A stretch of 24,472 bases of DNA from an uncultured Chloroflexota bacterium (GCA_903915565.1 CAIWTG010000130.1:1-24472), one strand, 5' to 3'. Counted from the stretch's first letter, positions 1 to 7,561 are shown. Numbers and translations: made by a program. The notes: generated by a model not told the origin, from the letters alone.

Positions 1-1158
1 ATGTTTGGACATTACTTTTTCGTTTAAGTCTAATCCTAACCCAGGGAGGTCAGGCACGGCATATCGTCCTTTAATCGGTTGGTAATCGGGCACACAATAC
101 TCACGGTTGGCGGGTTTAATAGCATTGGCATGGTGTTCGTGAATCTGGAAGTTGGGTATCACAGCTTCTAACTGGAGCGCGGCGGCGGTGGTTACCGGGC
201 TGCCGCAAACGTGCAGCTGCACCGTAATATCGTACACATGGGCGTAATCGCAGACTTTTTTACCCTCGGTCAATCCGCCCACCAGGCAGAGGTCGGGCTG
301 TATCATGTCCAGCGACTGGTCTTCAAAATACTGGCGGTATCCCCAACGGGTGTAAAGGCGCTCGCCGGCGGCCATGGGTATTTTAACGTTGCGCGCCAGT
401 TTATTCTGCAAAGCCGGATTCAAGTAATGCACACCTTCTTCAAAAAACATGCAATTGAATTCTTCCAGCGCGCGTCCCAACTGAATGGCGCTGGTGACGC
501 TCGTAACGGAGTGGAGTTCAATGAGGATATCCACATCATCCCCTACTGCCTGGCGGATAGCTTTGATTCTTTCATATACCATTTTCACAGTGCCAGCCTT
601 TAGTATTTTATTAAGGTCGGATGTCTTTCCTCCGCTTTCATCAAAAGTGGTGGGGTCGACCTTAACGGCATCGTATCCCTCGGCAACTGCAGCACGGGCT
701 GCTTCGGCATATTCCGCCGGTTTGGTTAAACGTAAAAATTTGTTCTTATCCCAGCCAAATTGTATCTGACTGGCATAACTCCGCAGATTATCATTGGTTT
801 TGCCGCCCAGCAACTGGTATACCGGCTGCTTTAAGGCTTTCCCCTTAATATCCCAGCAGGCGATGTCAATAGCACTCATCGCCCCAAAAACCACGGGGCC
901 GCCGCCCTGCGCCCAGAACGTGCTGCGGAACATAGTATCCCATAGTTTTTCGGTTTTCATGGGGTCCGCCCCGATGAGGAAGGTTTCTGCCAGGTTTTTA
1001 ACATAACTCGCCCCTGCCGTGTGGCCGGTACCATAAGCCAATCCCACTTCACCCAGACCACTAATGCCGTCATCGGTATTTACTCTAATAATTACAGGGT
1101 GGTCCATCGGAAGTGATGCAATATCCATATCCCATATTTCTACGGTAGTGATTTTCAT
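1..1158 (-). CDS. Mandelate racemase/muconate lactonizing enzyme family dehydratase (enolase superfamily), C-terminus off the window
   Basis: The minus-strand frame opens with ATG at 1158 and is still open at base 1, giving 386 residues; the family is usually about 380-400 long, so little is missing. An N-terminal capping domain (about 1-125) ends in the family signature around SAIDIACWDIKGKAL (95-109). The barrel follows with KVD (166-168), ILIELHS (211-217), FFEEG (238-242), AAGERL (263-268), IQPDL (286-290) and QLHVCGSP (314-321). By family knowledge these supply three acidic Mg ligands and an Asp-His dyad, as in galactonate-dehydratase-like acid-sugar dehydratases. The first ligand position appears to be Glu (E214) rather than the usual Asp. 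AGGAG lies 11 bases before the ATG. The gene follows groEL on the same strand but is separated from it by a terminator, so it is probably its own unit. The substrate cannot be assigned. Confidence 0.88.
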   Translation of the reverse strand, partial: MKITTVEIWDMDIASLPMDHPVIIRVNTDDGISGLGEVGLAYGTGHTAGASYVKNLAETFLIGADPMKTEKLWDTMFRSTFWAQGGGPVVFGAMSAIDIACWDIKGKALKQPVYQLLGGKTNDNLRSYASQIQFGWDKNKFLRLTKPAEYAEAARAAVAEGYDAVKVDPTTFDESGGKTSDLNKILKAGTVKMVYERIKAIRQAVGDDVDILIELHSVTSVTSAIQLGRALEEFNCMFFEEGVHYLNPALQNKLARNVKIPMAAGERLYTRWGYRQYFEDQSLDMIQPDLCLVGGLTEGKKVCDYAHVYDITVQLHVCGSPVTTAAALQLEAVIPNFQIHEHHANAIKPANREYCVPDYQPIKGRYAVPDLPGLGLDLNEKVMSKH

Positions 1159-1240
1159 ATTCTTGCCTACTCCTTTCATTCCAGATACCGTATTATGGGG
1201 TTATAGTACTCAATAAATCAAACCACAGCTCCCTAAAATA

Positions 1241-1268
1241 AATAGCCCCGATGTTACTCGGGGCTATT
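1241..1268 (-). terminator. Intrinsic terminator after groES-groEL
   Basis: A perfect 10-bp stem (AATAGCCCCG at 1241-1250 pairing with CGGGGCTATT at 1259-1268) encloses an 8-base loop. On the minus strand it is followed by the T-rich run TATTTTAGGG (1240-1231). It sits 30 bases past the groEL stop and should end the chaperonin transcript before the dehydratase gene. Confidence 0.88.
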
Positions 1269-1298
1269 CTGATTTCATGTGTTAATTGTTCTAAGAGA

Positions 1299-2933
1299 TT
1301 ACATCCCGTAATCGCCCATGCCGCCCATGCCGCCGCCGGCAGGCATCGCGGGAGCGTCCTTCTTTTCCGGAATATCCGCGACCAGCGATTCTGTAATCAG
1401 GACCATTACGGCAATACTGGCAGCATTTTCCAGAGCGGTGCGGACGACCTTGGTGGGGTCGATAATGCCTTTGCTGACCATATCAACATATTCGTCATGT
1501 TCGGCATCGTAGCCGGTGCCTTTCTTGGATTTCTTGACGTTTTCAACAACGACGGAGCCGTCTTTACCAGCATTAGTGGCAATCCAGCGTAACGGTTCGA
1601 TAACGGCTTTGCGGACGATATCGACGCCGGTGGCTTCGTCGTCGGGGACTACCAGTTTATCCAGCACACTCAGGGCGTTAAGCAGCCCAACGCCGCCGCC
1701 GGGCAGGATGCCTTCTTCAACCGCCGCTTTGGTGGCCGAGATAGCGTCCTCGAAGCGGTGCTTCTTTTCTTTGAGCTCAACTTCGGTGGAGGCGCCGACT
1801 TTAATGACGGCCACGCCGCCGACCAGTTTGGCCTGGCGTTCCTGGAGCTTCTCGCGGTCGAAGTCGGAGGTGGTTTCTTCAATCTGGGCTTTAATCTGCT
1901 TGATTCTGCCTTTGATTTCTGCCTCGGAACCTTTGCCTTCGACGATGGTGGTATTGTCTTTATCAGAGGTAACGCGGCGGGCGCGGCCAAGGTCTTCCAC
2001 GGTAACGGAATCCAGTTTGCGCCCGACTTCTTCGGAAATGACTTTACCGCCGGTGAGAATGGCCATATCTTCCAGCATCGCCTTGCGGCGGTCGCCGAAG
2101 CCGGGGGCTTTCACGCCCAGGACGTTGATGGTGCCGCGCAGTTTATTAACGACTAGCGTCGCTAAAGCCTCGCCGTCGATGTCCTCGGCGACGATGAGCA
2201 GATTCTTGCTGACCTGGAGTATTTTCTCCAGGGCAGGCAGAATGTCGGCCACGGCCGAAATTTTCTTATCGGTAATTAAGATATAGGGGTCTTCGATAAC
2301 GGCTTCCATGCGTTCGGCGTTGGTGACGAAATAAGCGCTGACATAGCCGCGGTCGAATTGCATACCTTCAACATATTCAACTTCATTATTGGTGCCTTTG
2401 GATTCTTCGACGGTGATAACGCCGTCTTTGCCCACTTTTTCCATTACCTCGGCCAGCATGTCGCCAATTTCTTTATCTTTGGCGGTGATGGTGCCAACTT
2501 GGGCAATCTGGGCTTTGTCTTTGATTTCTACCGAGGCTTTCTTCAGCTGCTCGACGATAGCCGCGGTGGCTTTCTGAATGCCCCGTTTGAGCGCCTGGGA
2601 CTCGGCGCCGGCGGCGATGTTCTTGAAACCGCCGTTGATAATGGCATGGGCTAAAATAGTGGAGGTGGTGGTGCCGTCACCGCAAGCATCATTGGTCTTG
2701 CTGGCGGCTTCCTTTACCAACTGCACGCCCATATTCTCGAATGGGTCGGGTAGTTCAATGTCTTTAGCAATGGTGACGCCGTCGTCAATCACCGAGGGGG
2801 CGCCCCATTTCTTGTCCAGAGCGACGCAGTGGCCGCGGGGACCTAAAGTTACTTTTACCGCATCCGCCAGAGCGTCGATGCCCTTTTTGAGGGCGTGTCT
2901 GACATCTTCACCGAAAATAATCTGTTTGGCCAT
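1299..2933 (-). CDS. groEL: Chaperonin GroEL (60 kDa, Hsp60)
   Basis: A 544-residue protein that matches type I chaperonins along its whole length. It forms the double-ring ATP-driven folding chamber in the cytoplasm, working with GroES. The ATP-binding segment is visible as VTLGPRG (28-34) and CGDGTTTSTI (84-93), including the catalytic Asp. The C-terminus is the Gly-Met-rich tail ending GGMGGMGDYGM, which lies inside the chamber in known GroELs. AGGAGG is 6 bases before the ATG. It lies 24 bases after groES on the same strand and shares its CIRCE-controlled promoter. Length is normal and no broken motif was seen. The large open frame on the opposite strand (1516-2286) is a shadow of its codon bias. 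Confidence 0.98.
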   Translation of the reverse strand: MAKQIIFGEDVRHALKKGIDALADAVKVTLGPRGHCVALDKKWGAPSVIDDGVTIAKDIELPDPFENMGVQLVKEAASKTNDACGDGTTTSTILAHAIINGGFKNIAAGAESQALKRGIQKATAAIVEQLKKASVEIKDKAQIAQVGTITAKDKEIGDMLAEVMEKVGKDGVITVEESKGTNNEVEYVEGMQFDRGYVSAYFVTNAERMEAVIEDPYILITDKKISAVADILPALEKILQVSKNLLIVAEDIDGEALATLVVNKLRGTINVLGVKAPGFGDRRKAMLEDMAILTGGKVISEEVGRKLDSVTVEDLGRARRVTSDKDNTTIVEGKGSEAEIKGRIKQIKAQIEETTSDFDREKLQERQAKLVGGVAVIKVGASTEVELKEKKHRFEDAISATKAAVEEGILPGGGVGLLNALSVLDKLVVPDDEATGVDIVRKAVIEPLRWIATNAGKDGSVVVENVKKSKKGTGYDAEHDEYVDMVSKGIIDPTKVVRTALENAASIAVMVLITESLVADIPEKKDAPAMPAGGGMGGMGDYGM

Positions 2934-2957
2934 ATTCTTCCTCCTTGCCTTCCCTTG

Positions 2958-3254
2958 TTATTTTGTTTTCTTCGCCAGAATATCGCTCTCGCGGAGAATC
3001 ATCATTTCTTCGTCATCGACCTTGATTTCCGTGCCTCCGTATTTGGCGTAGATAACCTTATCGCCAACCTTGAGGTCCATAGGAATCCGCTTGCCGTTTT
3101 CATCCAATCTGCCCGGACCTACCGCTACCACCTCTCCCTCCTGGGGTTTTTCTTTAGCCGTATCCGGCAGGTATATCCCGGATTTTGTTTTTTCTTCTTT
3201 CTCAGTAGGTTTCACCAGGACACGGTCTGCCAGGGGCTGTAATTTGGCTGCCAT
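2958..3254 (-). CDS. groES: Co-chaperonin GroES (10 kDa, Hsp10)
   Basis: A 98-residue protein of the usual GroES length. It begins LQPLADRVLVKP, carries the mobile loop KTKSGIYLPDTA (22-33) that docks on GroEL, and has GEVVAVGPGR (40-49) and KVGDKVIYAKYGGTEI (62-77). As a heptameric lid it caps GroEL. AAAGGAGG lies 6 bases before the ATG. It is the first gene of the groES-groEL operon; the CIRCE operator begins 46 bases upstream of the start codon. Confidence 0.98.
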   Translation of the reverse strand: MAAKLQPLADRVLVKPTEKEEKTKSGIYLPDTAKEKPQEGEVVAVGPGRLDENGKRIPMDLKVGDKVIYAKYGGTEIKVDDEEMMILRESDILAKKTK

Positions 3255-3300
3255 AGTCAGCCTCCTTTCTTAAAATAACTTAAAGATGTTTAGACGTTAT

Positions 3301-3327
3301 TTAGCACTCTCTTGGGGAGAGTGCTAA
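3301..3327 (-). promoter_or_regulatory. CIRCE operator (HrcA binding site)
   Basis: TTAGCACTC (3301-3309), a 9-base spacer, then GAGTGCTAA (3319-3327) is an exact match to the CIRCE consensus TTAGCACTC-N9-GAGTGCTAA. It lies between the groES promoter and the groES start, so HrcA should repress groES-groEL except under heat or protein-folding stress. hrcA itself is not in this window. Confidence 0.97.
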
Positions 3328-3331
3328 CATC

Positions 3332-3337
3332 ATTATA
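3332..3337 (-). promoter_or_regulatory. groES: -10 element of the groES-groEL promoter
   Basis: The minus strand reads TATAAT, a perfect sigma-70 -10, ending 4 bases before CIRCE. The hexamer 17 bases upstream (CCATGT, 3360-3355) is a poor -35. Transcription should start inside CIRCE, the expected layout for HrcA repression. Confidence 0.75.
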
Positions 3338-3531
3338 ATACAGCAGAAATGGATACATGGCAAGAGAAAATAGGGGTAATTACAGACTTTTTTGGCTGAT
3401 TTTCTTTATTTTTCTTCATTTTACTTTAATTCTCTGCTATCTCTTAGAGAACTTATATGATATTAGTCACTATTTTGGCTACTTGATTTCGTCTTTTCCT
3501 CACCACATTCGCTTCGCTCAGTGCAAGCCTG

Positions 3532-3584
3532 CCCTCTCCAAACGGAGCATTCATAAAGCCTTTGAGAGTTTTGTTTGGAGAGGG
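3532..3584. repeat. Intergenic inverted repeat, 12-bp arms
   Basis: CCCTCTCCAAAC (3532-3543) and GTTTGGAGAGGG (3573-3584) are perfect inverted arms around a 29-base centre. This is the main content of the 428-base space between groES and the XRE gene (3255-3682), apart from the CIRCE/promoter at one end, the XRE promoter at the other and an AT-rich stretch at 3365-3480. There is no T tract, so a terminator is unlikely. It resembles a small dispersed intergenic repeat, but no second copy is visible here. A weak open frame crossing it (3357-3620) has no ribosome site and is not called. Confidence 0.5.
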
Positions 3585-3647
3585 AGTGTAAGAGAGAGGG
3601 GGACAAAGGGGATGAGGTAAGCCAAGTCAACGACTGCAAATTTAGTA

Positions 3648-3676
3648 TTGACCGTTTACACGGCATCGTGTAGAAT
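3648..3676 (+). promoter_or_regulatory. XRE regulator promoter with embedded operator (leaderless)
   Basis: TTGACC (3648-3653), a 17-base spacer and TAGAAT (3671-3676) form a good sigma-70 promoter. Inside it, 3657-3672, is the inverted repeat TACACG-GCAT-CGTGTA, overlapping the -10. The same repeat at the same offset is found in the next promoter (3922-3950). The start codon at 3683 is 7 bases past the -10, where transcription should begin. Confidence 0.8.
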
Positions 3677-3682
3677 CAAGAC

Positions 3683-3925
3683 ATGAGCCGGAAACCGCCA
3701 AACAAGAAAAACCGCTGGGACGCCGGCAGCATCCAGGCTTTGCGCCAGCATATGGGGCTAACGCAAACCGAGATGTCGCAAAAGCTGGGTACACGGCAGC
3801 AGACCATCAGCGAGTGGGAAACGGGCATCTACGAGCCGCGCGGGGTTTCGGTCAGGCTGCTGTCCATCGTCGCCGAGGAAGCCAGATTTAAATACGACGC
3901 CTCACCCCCTAAAAATAAGGCTTGA
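3683..3925 (+). CDS. Small XRE-family helix-turn-helix regulator
   Basis: An 80-residue protein that is little more than a Cro/C1-type DNA-binding domain. A basic N-terminus (1-12) is followed by helices at about 15-25 and the HTH at about 27-48 (LTQTEMSQKLGTRQQTISEWE), then EPRG and a final helix to about 68. There is no effector or peptidase domain. The same palindrome, TACACG-N4-CGTGTA, lies in its own promoter and in that of the DUF2851 gene downstream. From this it is inferred to repress both by blocking RNA polymerase. There is no Shine-Dalgarno and the predicted transcript starts at or next to the ATG. Its stop codon overlaps the -35 of the next promoter. It could also be the antitoxin-like half of a pair, but DUF2851 is far larger than typical toxins. 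Confidence 0.85.
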   Translation: MSRKPPNKKNRWDAGSIQALRQHMGLTQTEMSQKLGTRQQTISEWETGIYEPRGVSVRLLSIVAEEARFKYDASPPKNKA

Positions 3926-3950
3926 CAAAATACACGGTAACGTGTAAACT
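3922..3950 (+). promoter_or_regulatory. DUF2851 promoter with second copy of the XRE operator
   Basis: TTGACA (3922-3927), a 17-base spacer and TAAACT (3945-3950). The inverted repeat TACACG-GTAA-CGTGTA occupies 3931-3946. It matches 14 of 16 bases of the copy at 3657-3672 and starts 3 bases after the -35 in both. The -35 overlaps the TGA stop of the XRE gene (3923-3925). Confidence 0.82.
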
Positions 3951-4034
3951 ACCAATACACCACTGATATCCTCTTAGAACATTCTTTTTTACTACATGTC
4001 TCTAAATAATTATGCGCAACACGGAGATACAGGC

Positions 4035-5351
4035 ATGCCCGCTGCTATTACGGAAAAACAGGTGGTAGGGATATGGCATGATATTTTATTGGGCGGCGCG
4101 GACTTGAAAACCGTGGATAATGAACCGGTCAGGGTGATTTATCCGGGTCGGCGCAACGACGACCGCGGCGCCGATTTTAAGGACGCCATCATCGCTACCA
4201 ACCAGGGACAAACCAGGGGCGATATTGAGATTCACGTTAAGACCAGCGACTGGCGGACGCACCGGCATCACCTGGACCCCAGTTATAACCGGGTTGTCCT
4301 CCACGTGGTCTATCGGCACGATATCACCGGGATGATAGTGCTGGAAAACGGGCTTAACGCGCCGACGCTGGCTTTAGACGATTATGCCTCGAACAGCCAC
4401 GAGGTTGGCGGGCCATTATCGATGCCGTGCCGCAACATTGGCTATTCGCCTAAAATCGAATTTATAACGGCCCAGCTGGATGCGGCGGGCGACACCAGAT
4501 TTTTGGGGCAGGCGGCAAACTATCAACGAATGATAAAGGGGTTGGGGGCGGGGCAAGCGCTTTACCAGGGAATCATGACCGCGCTGGGCTATTCTAAGAA
4601 TAAAGACGCCATGGCCGAGCTAAGCCGACTGATGCCTTTAGCCAGATTGGAAATTATCGCGTCAAGTGAAGTGTCCGATGATGATTATCTAGCCCGATGC
4701 CAGGCCTATTTAATGGGCGCGGCGGGGCTGCTGCCGTCGCAGCGTGCGGAAGACTGCCTGGATGGCGACGACGGTGATGACTGGGAAAAGAAGCTGGAAA
4801 ATACCTGGGCAACCAGCGGACAATCGAGGGGGATGTTGGTTAATGACTGGCATTTTTTTAAAGTCAGACCGGGCAATTACCCGGTGCGCCGCATCGCGGC
4901 GATGAGCCATCTCCTCCAACGCTACCGGCAAAAGGGACTGCTGGCCGGGCTGGAGGAAAAGTTAAACGAAATAAAATCTCTTGAGGAGGCGCTGATTGTA
5001 CCCCCGGACTGGTATTGGGGTCAATATATGGATTTGGGCCTACCGACATCAGGCGTACCGCCGGCGCTGCTCGGTAAAGAGCGGGCGGCGGACATCGTCA
5101 TCAACGTTCTGCTGCCCTTTTTCTATGCCCGGGGAGTGGCAAGAGACCGAGAGGGAGTTTTAGAGCTTTACCGGGGCTACCGCGCGCCGGAAGAAAATAC
5201 GCTGGTGAAACACATGCGGCAGCAGGTGGGAATAGCGCACTTTCCAGTCAATACCGCCCGGCGGCAACAAGGACTGATACATATATATAAGACGTATTGC
5301 CTGGAGGGTAATTGTTGCGGATGCCCCCTCGGCAGGACAGCGGGCAGTTAA
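4035..5351 (+). CDS. DUF2851 family protein, possible PD-(D/E)XK-type nuclease
   Basis: A 438-residue protein of the uncharacterised DUF2851 family. The N-terminal part holds its most recognisable block: RGADF (44-48), GDIEIHVKTSDW (62-73), HRHHLDPSYN (76-85) and VVLHVVY (87-93). A D-then-E-x-H arrangement in a beta-rich context resembles a PD-(D/E)XK nuclease core, with His where Lys is usual; this is inference. The C-terminus has four cysteines (C422, C427, C428, C430), possibly a metal or Fe-S site. Start choice: ATG 4035 has GGAG 8 bases before it, whereas the in-frame ATG at 3996 (13 residues longer) has none. The gene has its own promoter under the XRE operator. Its TAA shares bases with the stop of the convergent HAD gene. 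The biochemical function is unknown. Confidence 0.85.
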   Translation: MPAAITEKQVVGIWHDILLGGADLKTVDNEPVRVIYPGRRNDDRGADFKDAIIATNQGQTRGDIEIHVKTSDWRTHRHHLDPSYNRVVLHVVYRHDITGMIVLENGLNAPTLALDDYASNSHEVGGPLSMPCRNIGYSPKIEFITAQLDAAGDTRFLGQAANYQRMIKGLGAGQALYQGIMTALGYSKNKDAMAELSRLMPLARLEIIASSEVSDDDYLARCQAYLMGAAGLLPSQRAEDCLDGDDGDDWEKKLENTWATSGQSRGMLVNDWHFFKVRPGNYPVRRIAAMSHLLQRYRQKGLLAGLEEKLNEIKSLEEALIVPPDWYWGQYMDLGLPTSGVPPALLGKERAADIVINVLLPFFYARGVARDREGVLELYRGYRAPEENTLVKHMRQQVGIAHFPVNTARRQQGLIHIYKTYCLEGNCCGCPLGRTAGS

Positions 5352-6043
5352 AGGCAGTTGACCAGGTCAGACAGGCTTTTTATCTTAACGCAGTCCAGCT
5401 TTTCCCGGTAGTAGTTATCCCGGTCGATGAGGACGCCCTGCATGCCGGCGCCTTTAGCGCCGACGATATCCACCCGGTACTGGTCGCCGACATAGACGGC
5501 ATCGGCGGGTTTAACGCCGGACTTCTCCAGTGCGTACTGAAATATCCCCGGATTGGGCTTGGTAAAACCAGCGTCCTGCGAGGTGACGACATTATCCAGC
5601 TTCGCCGAGAGCCCCAGTTTATCCAGCGCAGTAGTCATGCTTTGCTCGATGTTGGAGATGAGCCCTATTATTAAGCCGCGCTTTTTCAGGTCGTCGAGCG
5701 CCGGCAAGACATCGTCAAAGAGAATAAGGTCCATCTTCACCTGCTGCATTATCCCCAGCAGCCTTAAAACGATTTTCTCGTCCGCGGCAATGCCGGCTTC
5801 TTTGAGGACGATGCGCTGGTATTCGGCATACAGCGCCACCAATTCTTCGCGGGAGCGCTGGCTTAAGTTTTTCTTCGCGAATTGACTATAAATGAATTCG
5901 TTAGCGGTAAGAATGGGACGCCGCAGGGCGTCCGCCGCAACGTCAATACCGAGGTTTTTTAGCGCGGCAGCTTCCAGCTCTTCCTGCGAGGGTTGATAAT
6001 GCACCAGGGTCTGGTAAAGGTCTAAGAAGACGGCTTTTATCAT
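5348..6043 (-). CDS. HAD-superfamily hydrolase (haloacid dehalogenase-like phosphatase)
   Basis: A 231-residue protein with all HAD motifs in order. Motif I is FLDLYQTL (6-13) with nucleophile D8 and Tyr in place of the second Asp, a variant seen in HAD subfamily IA. Motif II is GLISN, motif III is TKPNPGIF and motif IV is VYVGDQYRVDIVGA. A helical cap lies between motifs I and II. It is likely a cytosolic phosphatase on a small phosphorylated metabolite; the substrate is not readable. Start choice: ATG 6043 has GGAG 8 bases upstream and lies about 20 bases downstream of the predicted transcription start. An in-frame ATG at 6079 lies upstream of the -10 and cannot be on that transcript. It is convergent with DUF2851, with overlapping stops. 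Confidence 0.88.
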   Translation of the reverse strand: MIKAVFLDLYQTLVHYQPSQEELEAAALKNLGIDVAADALRRPILTANEFIYSQFAKKNLSQRSREELVALYAEYQRIVLKEAGIAADEKIVLRLLGIMQQVKMDLILFDDVLPALDDLKKRGLIIGLISNIEQSMTTALDKLGLSAKLDNVVTSQDAGFTKPNPGIFQYALEKSGVKPADAVYVGDQYRVDIVGAKGAGMQGVLIDRDNYYREKLDCVKIKSLSDLVNCL

Positions 6044-6068
6044 AGCGTTCACTCCAGTCAACAATATC

Positions 6069-6098
6069 ATTGTAAACAAAAGCGGCTTCGAGTGTAAA
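6069..6098 (-). promoter_or_regulatory. Promoter of the HAD hydrolase
   Basis: On the minus strand, TTTACA (6098-6093), an 18-base spacer and TACAAT (6074-6069), each 5 of 6 to consensus. Transcription is expected near 6062, leaving a leader of about 19 bases that contains the GGAG ribosome site. Confidence 0.72.
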
Positions 6099-6174
6099 GG
6101 AAGCTCAAGAAATTGCCTCCCCCCTACTCCCTTTTGGACACCCCGTTTTCTTCAACAAACTCATGGCAATTTCA

Positions 6175-6203
6175 TTGACTTGGGAGACAGCCGCTGTTAA
6201 CAT
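6175..6203 (+). promoter_or_regulatory. lysA: Promoter of the lysA-holB-ricT unit
   Basis: TTGACT (6175-6180), a 17-base spacer and TAACAT (6198-6203), preceded by TGT (6195-6197) as an extended -10. Transcription should begin near 6210, just before the GAGGTGA ribosome site. Confidence 0.65.
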
Positions 6204-6220
6204 TAAAATGTGAGGTGAAC

Positions 6221-7543
6221 ATGGTAAAAAAGAGCGACATTCCGAGGTTAGAAGTATTCTCATTAAACACGGAAATCAATAAGAAAAACCACCTGGCAAT
6301 AGGTGGTTGCGATACGCTGGACCTGGTTAAAAAATTCGGCACGCCGTTATATGTTTATGATGAGAACGACCTGCGGAGCCGCTGCCGTGAATATAAAGCG
6401 GAGTTCGGTAAGCGCTACCCTAATGTCACCATAGCCTATTCTCCCAAAGCATTCACCGCCAAGGCAATGCTTAAACTGGTCCAGGAGGAAGGGTTGGACC
6501 TGGACATCGTTACCGGCGGTGAACTGGGCATCGCCAAAATAGTCGGTTTCCCCATGGAAAGAATCCATTTTTCCAATAGCAACAAGTCGGTTGAAGACCT
6601 TGAGATGTCCGTCAAATATGGCCTCGGCCATATCGGGGTGGATAACCTGCCGGAACTGGATATGCTCATAAAGATAGCCGGTAAGAAAAAGGTAAAAATT
6701 TTGTTACGCCTGAATCCGGGCGTTGACCCGCATACGCATAAATACAACACCACCGGTATTGCGGATTCCAAGTTCGGGTTGACGCGCACTACCTGGGACC
6801 AAGCAGTAGCTACCGCGCTGGCCGCGCCGAACCTTGACCTGGATGGGTTCCACTTTCACCTCGGCTCCGGGCTGTTCGAGGCTGAACCGTATTTTAAAGC
6901 GATGGACGCCGTGCTGTCCTACGCCGCAGAGATAAAGAAAAAGCGTGGCTACAACATGAAGACGCTAAGCATCGGGGGCGGCATCGGTATACAATATACC
7001 GTCGGAAAGGTGCCGCCGCCCTTTTCATATTTTGCGGAGAAAATAACAACCTATCTTAAAAAGAAGTGCACTGATTTTGGTCTCACGCCCCCGCGCCTGA
7101 TTATCGAACCCGGACGCTCCATCGTCGCTAAAGGGGGAATAAGTCTCTACACCATCGGGGTTATCAAGGAAATCCCCGGCATCCGCACTTATGCGTCCAC
7201 CGACGGCGGCATCAGCGATAATATCCGCTATGCCATGTACGGTGAATTCGCTCGCCAGGAAGCGGTGATAGCCAACAAGGTATCAGCCAAGAACACGGAC
7301 AAATATACGATTTACGGCAAGCTTTGCGAGTCCGGAGACGTATTAATCAAGGACATCATGCTGCCCAAATTGGCAATGGGCGATATACTGGTGATGGCCG
7401 GCAGCGGCGCCTACGCCGTGCCGATGCAGAGCAACTATAACTCAATGCTGCGTCCGGCTATCGTCTTCGTGAAAGACGGCAAGGCGCGGCTCATCCGGCG
7501 GCGGGAAACGCTGGACGACCTTATCCGGCGCGACTCTGATTAG
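6221..7543 (+). CDS. lysA: Diaminopimelate decarboxylase
   Basis: A 440-residue PLP enzyme that decarboxylates meso-diaminopimelate to L-lysine, the last step of lysine synthesis, in the cytoplasm. The family marks are present: IAYSPKA (71-77) with the PLP lysine, HLGSG after FHF, the phosphate-binding GGGIG, EPGRS, CESGD (partner-subunit active-site Cys) and GAYAVPMQSNYN near the C-terminus. These separate it from arginine and ornithine decarboxylases of the same fold. Start choice: ATG 6221 follows GAGGTGA at 6212-6218; a GTG at 6215, two codons upstream, lies inside that ribosome site and is less likely. It leads a co-directional run with holB (18 bases to the chosen start) and ricT. Confidence 0.95.
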   Translation: MVKKSDIPRLEVFSLNTEINKKNHLAIGGCDTLDLVKKFGTPLYVYDENDLRSRCREYKAEFGKRYPNVTIAYSPKAFTAKAMLKLVQEEGLDLDIVTGGELGIAKIVGFPMERIHFSNSNKSVEDLEMSVKYGLGHIGVDNLPELDMLIKIAGKKKVKILLRLNPGVDPHTHKYNTTGIADSKFGLTRTTWDQAVATALAAPNLDLDGFHFHLGSGLFEAEPYFKAMDAVLSYAAEIKKKRGYNMKTLSIGGGIGIQYTVGKVPPPFSYFAEKITTYLKKKCTDFGLTPPRLIIEPGRSIVAKGGISLYTIGVIKEIPGIRTYASTDGGISDNIRYAMYGEFARQEAVIANKVSAKNTDKYTIYGKLCESGDVLIKDIMLPKLAMGDILVMAGSGAYAVPMQSNYNSMLRPAIVFVKDGKARLIRRRETLDDLIRRDSD

Positions 7544-7561
7544 CGAGGAGTTTTGGTTACA

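Noticed and set aside
211..1006. Plus-strand frames at 211-603, 485-769 and 794-1006
   Set aside because: All are antisense to the enolase-superfamily gene, whose motifs are clear on the minus strand.
1516..2286. 256-codon open frame opposite groEL
   Set aside because: It lies wholly antisense to a clear groEL, and its Ser/Thr/Arg-rich composition is typical of a shadow frame.
3357..3620. 87-codon frame between groES and the XRE gene
   Set aside because: It starts within the groES promoter region, has no ribosome site, runs through the inverted repeat and changes from hydrophobic to Arg-rich without any recognisable domain.
3683..5351. XRE-DUF2851 as a classic toxin-antitoxin pair
   Set aside because: The second protein is 438 residues with no known toxin domain, and each gene has its own promoter; only shared repression is supported.
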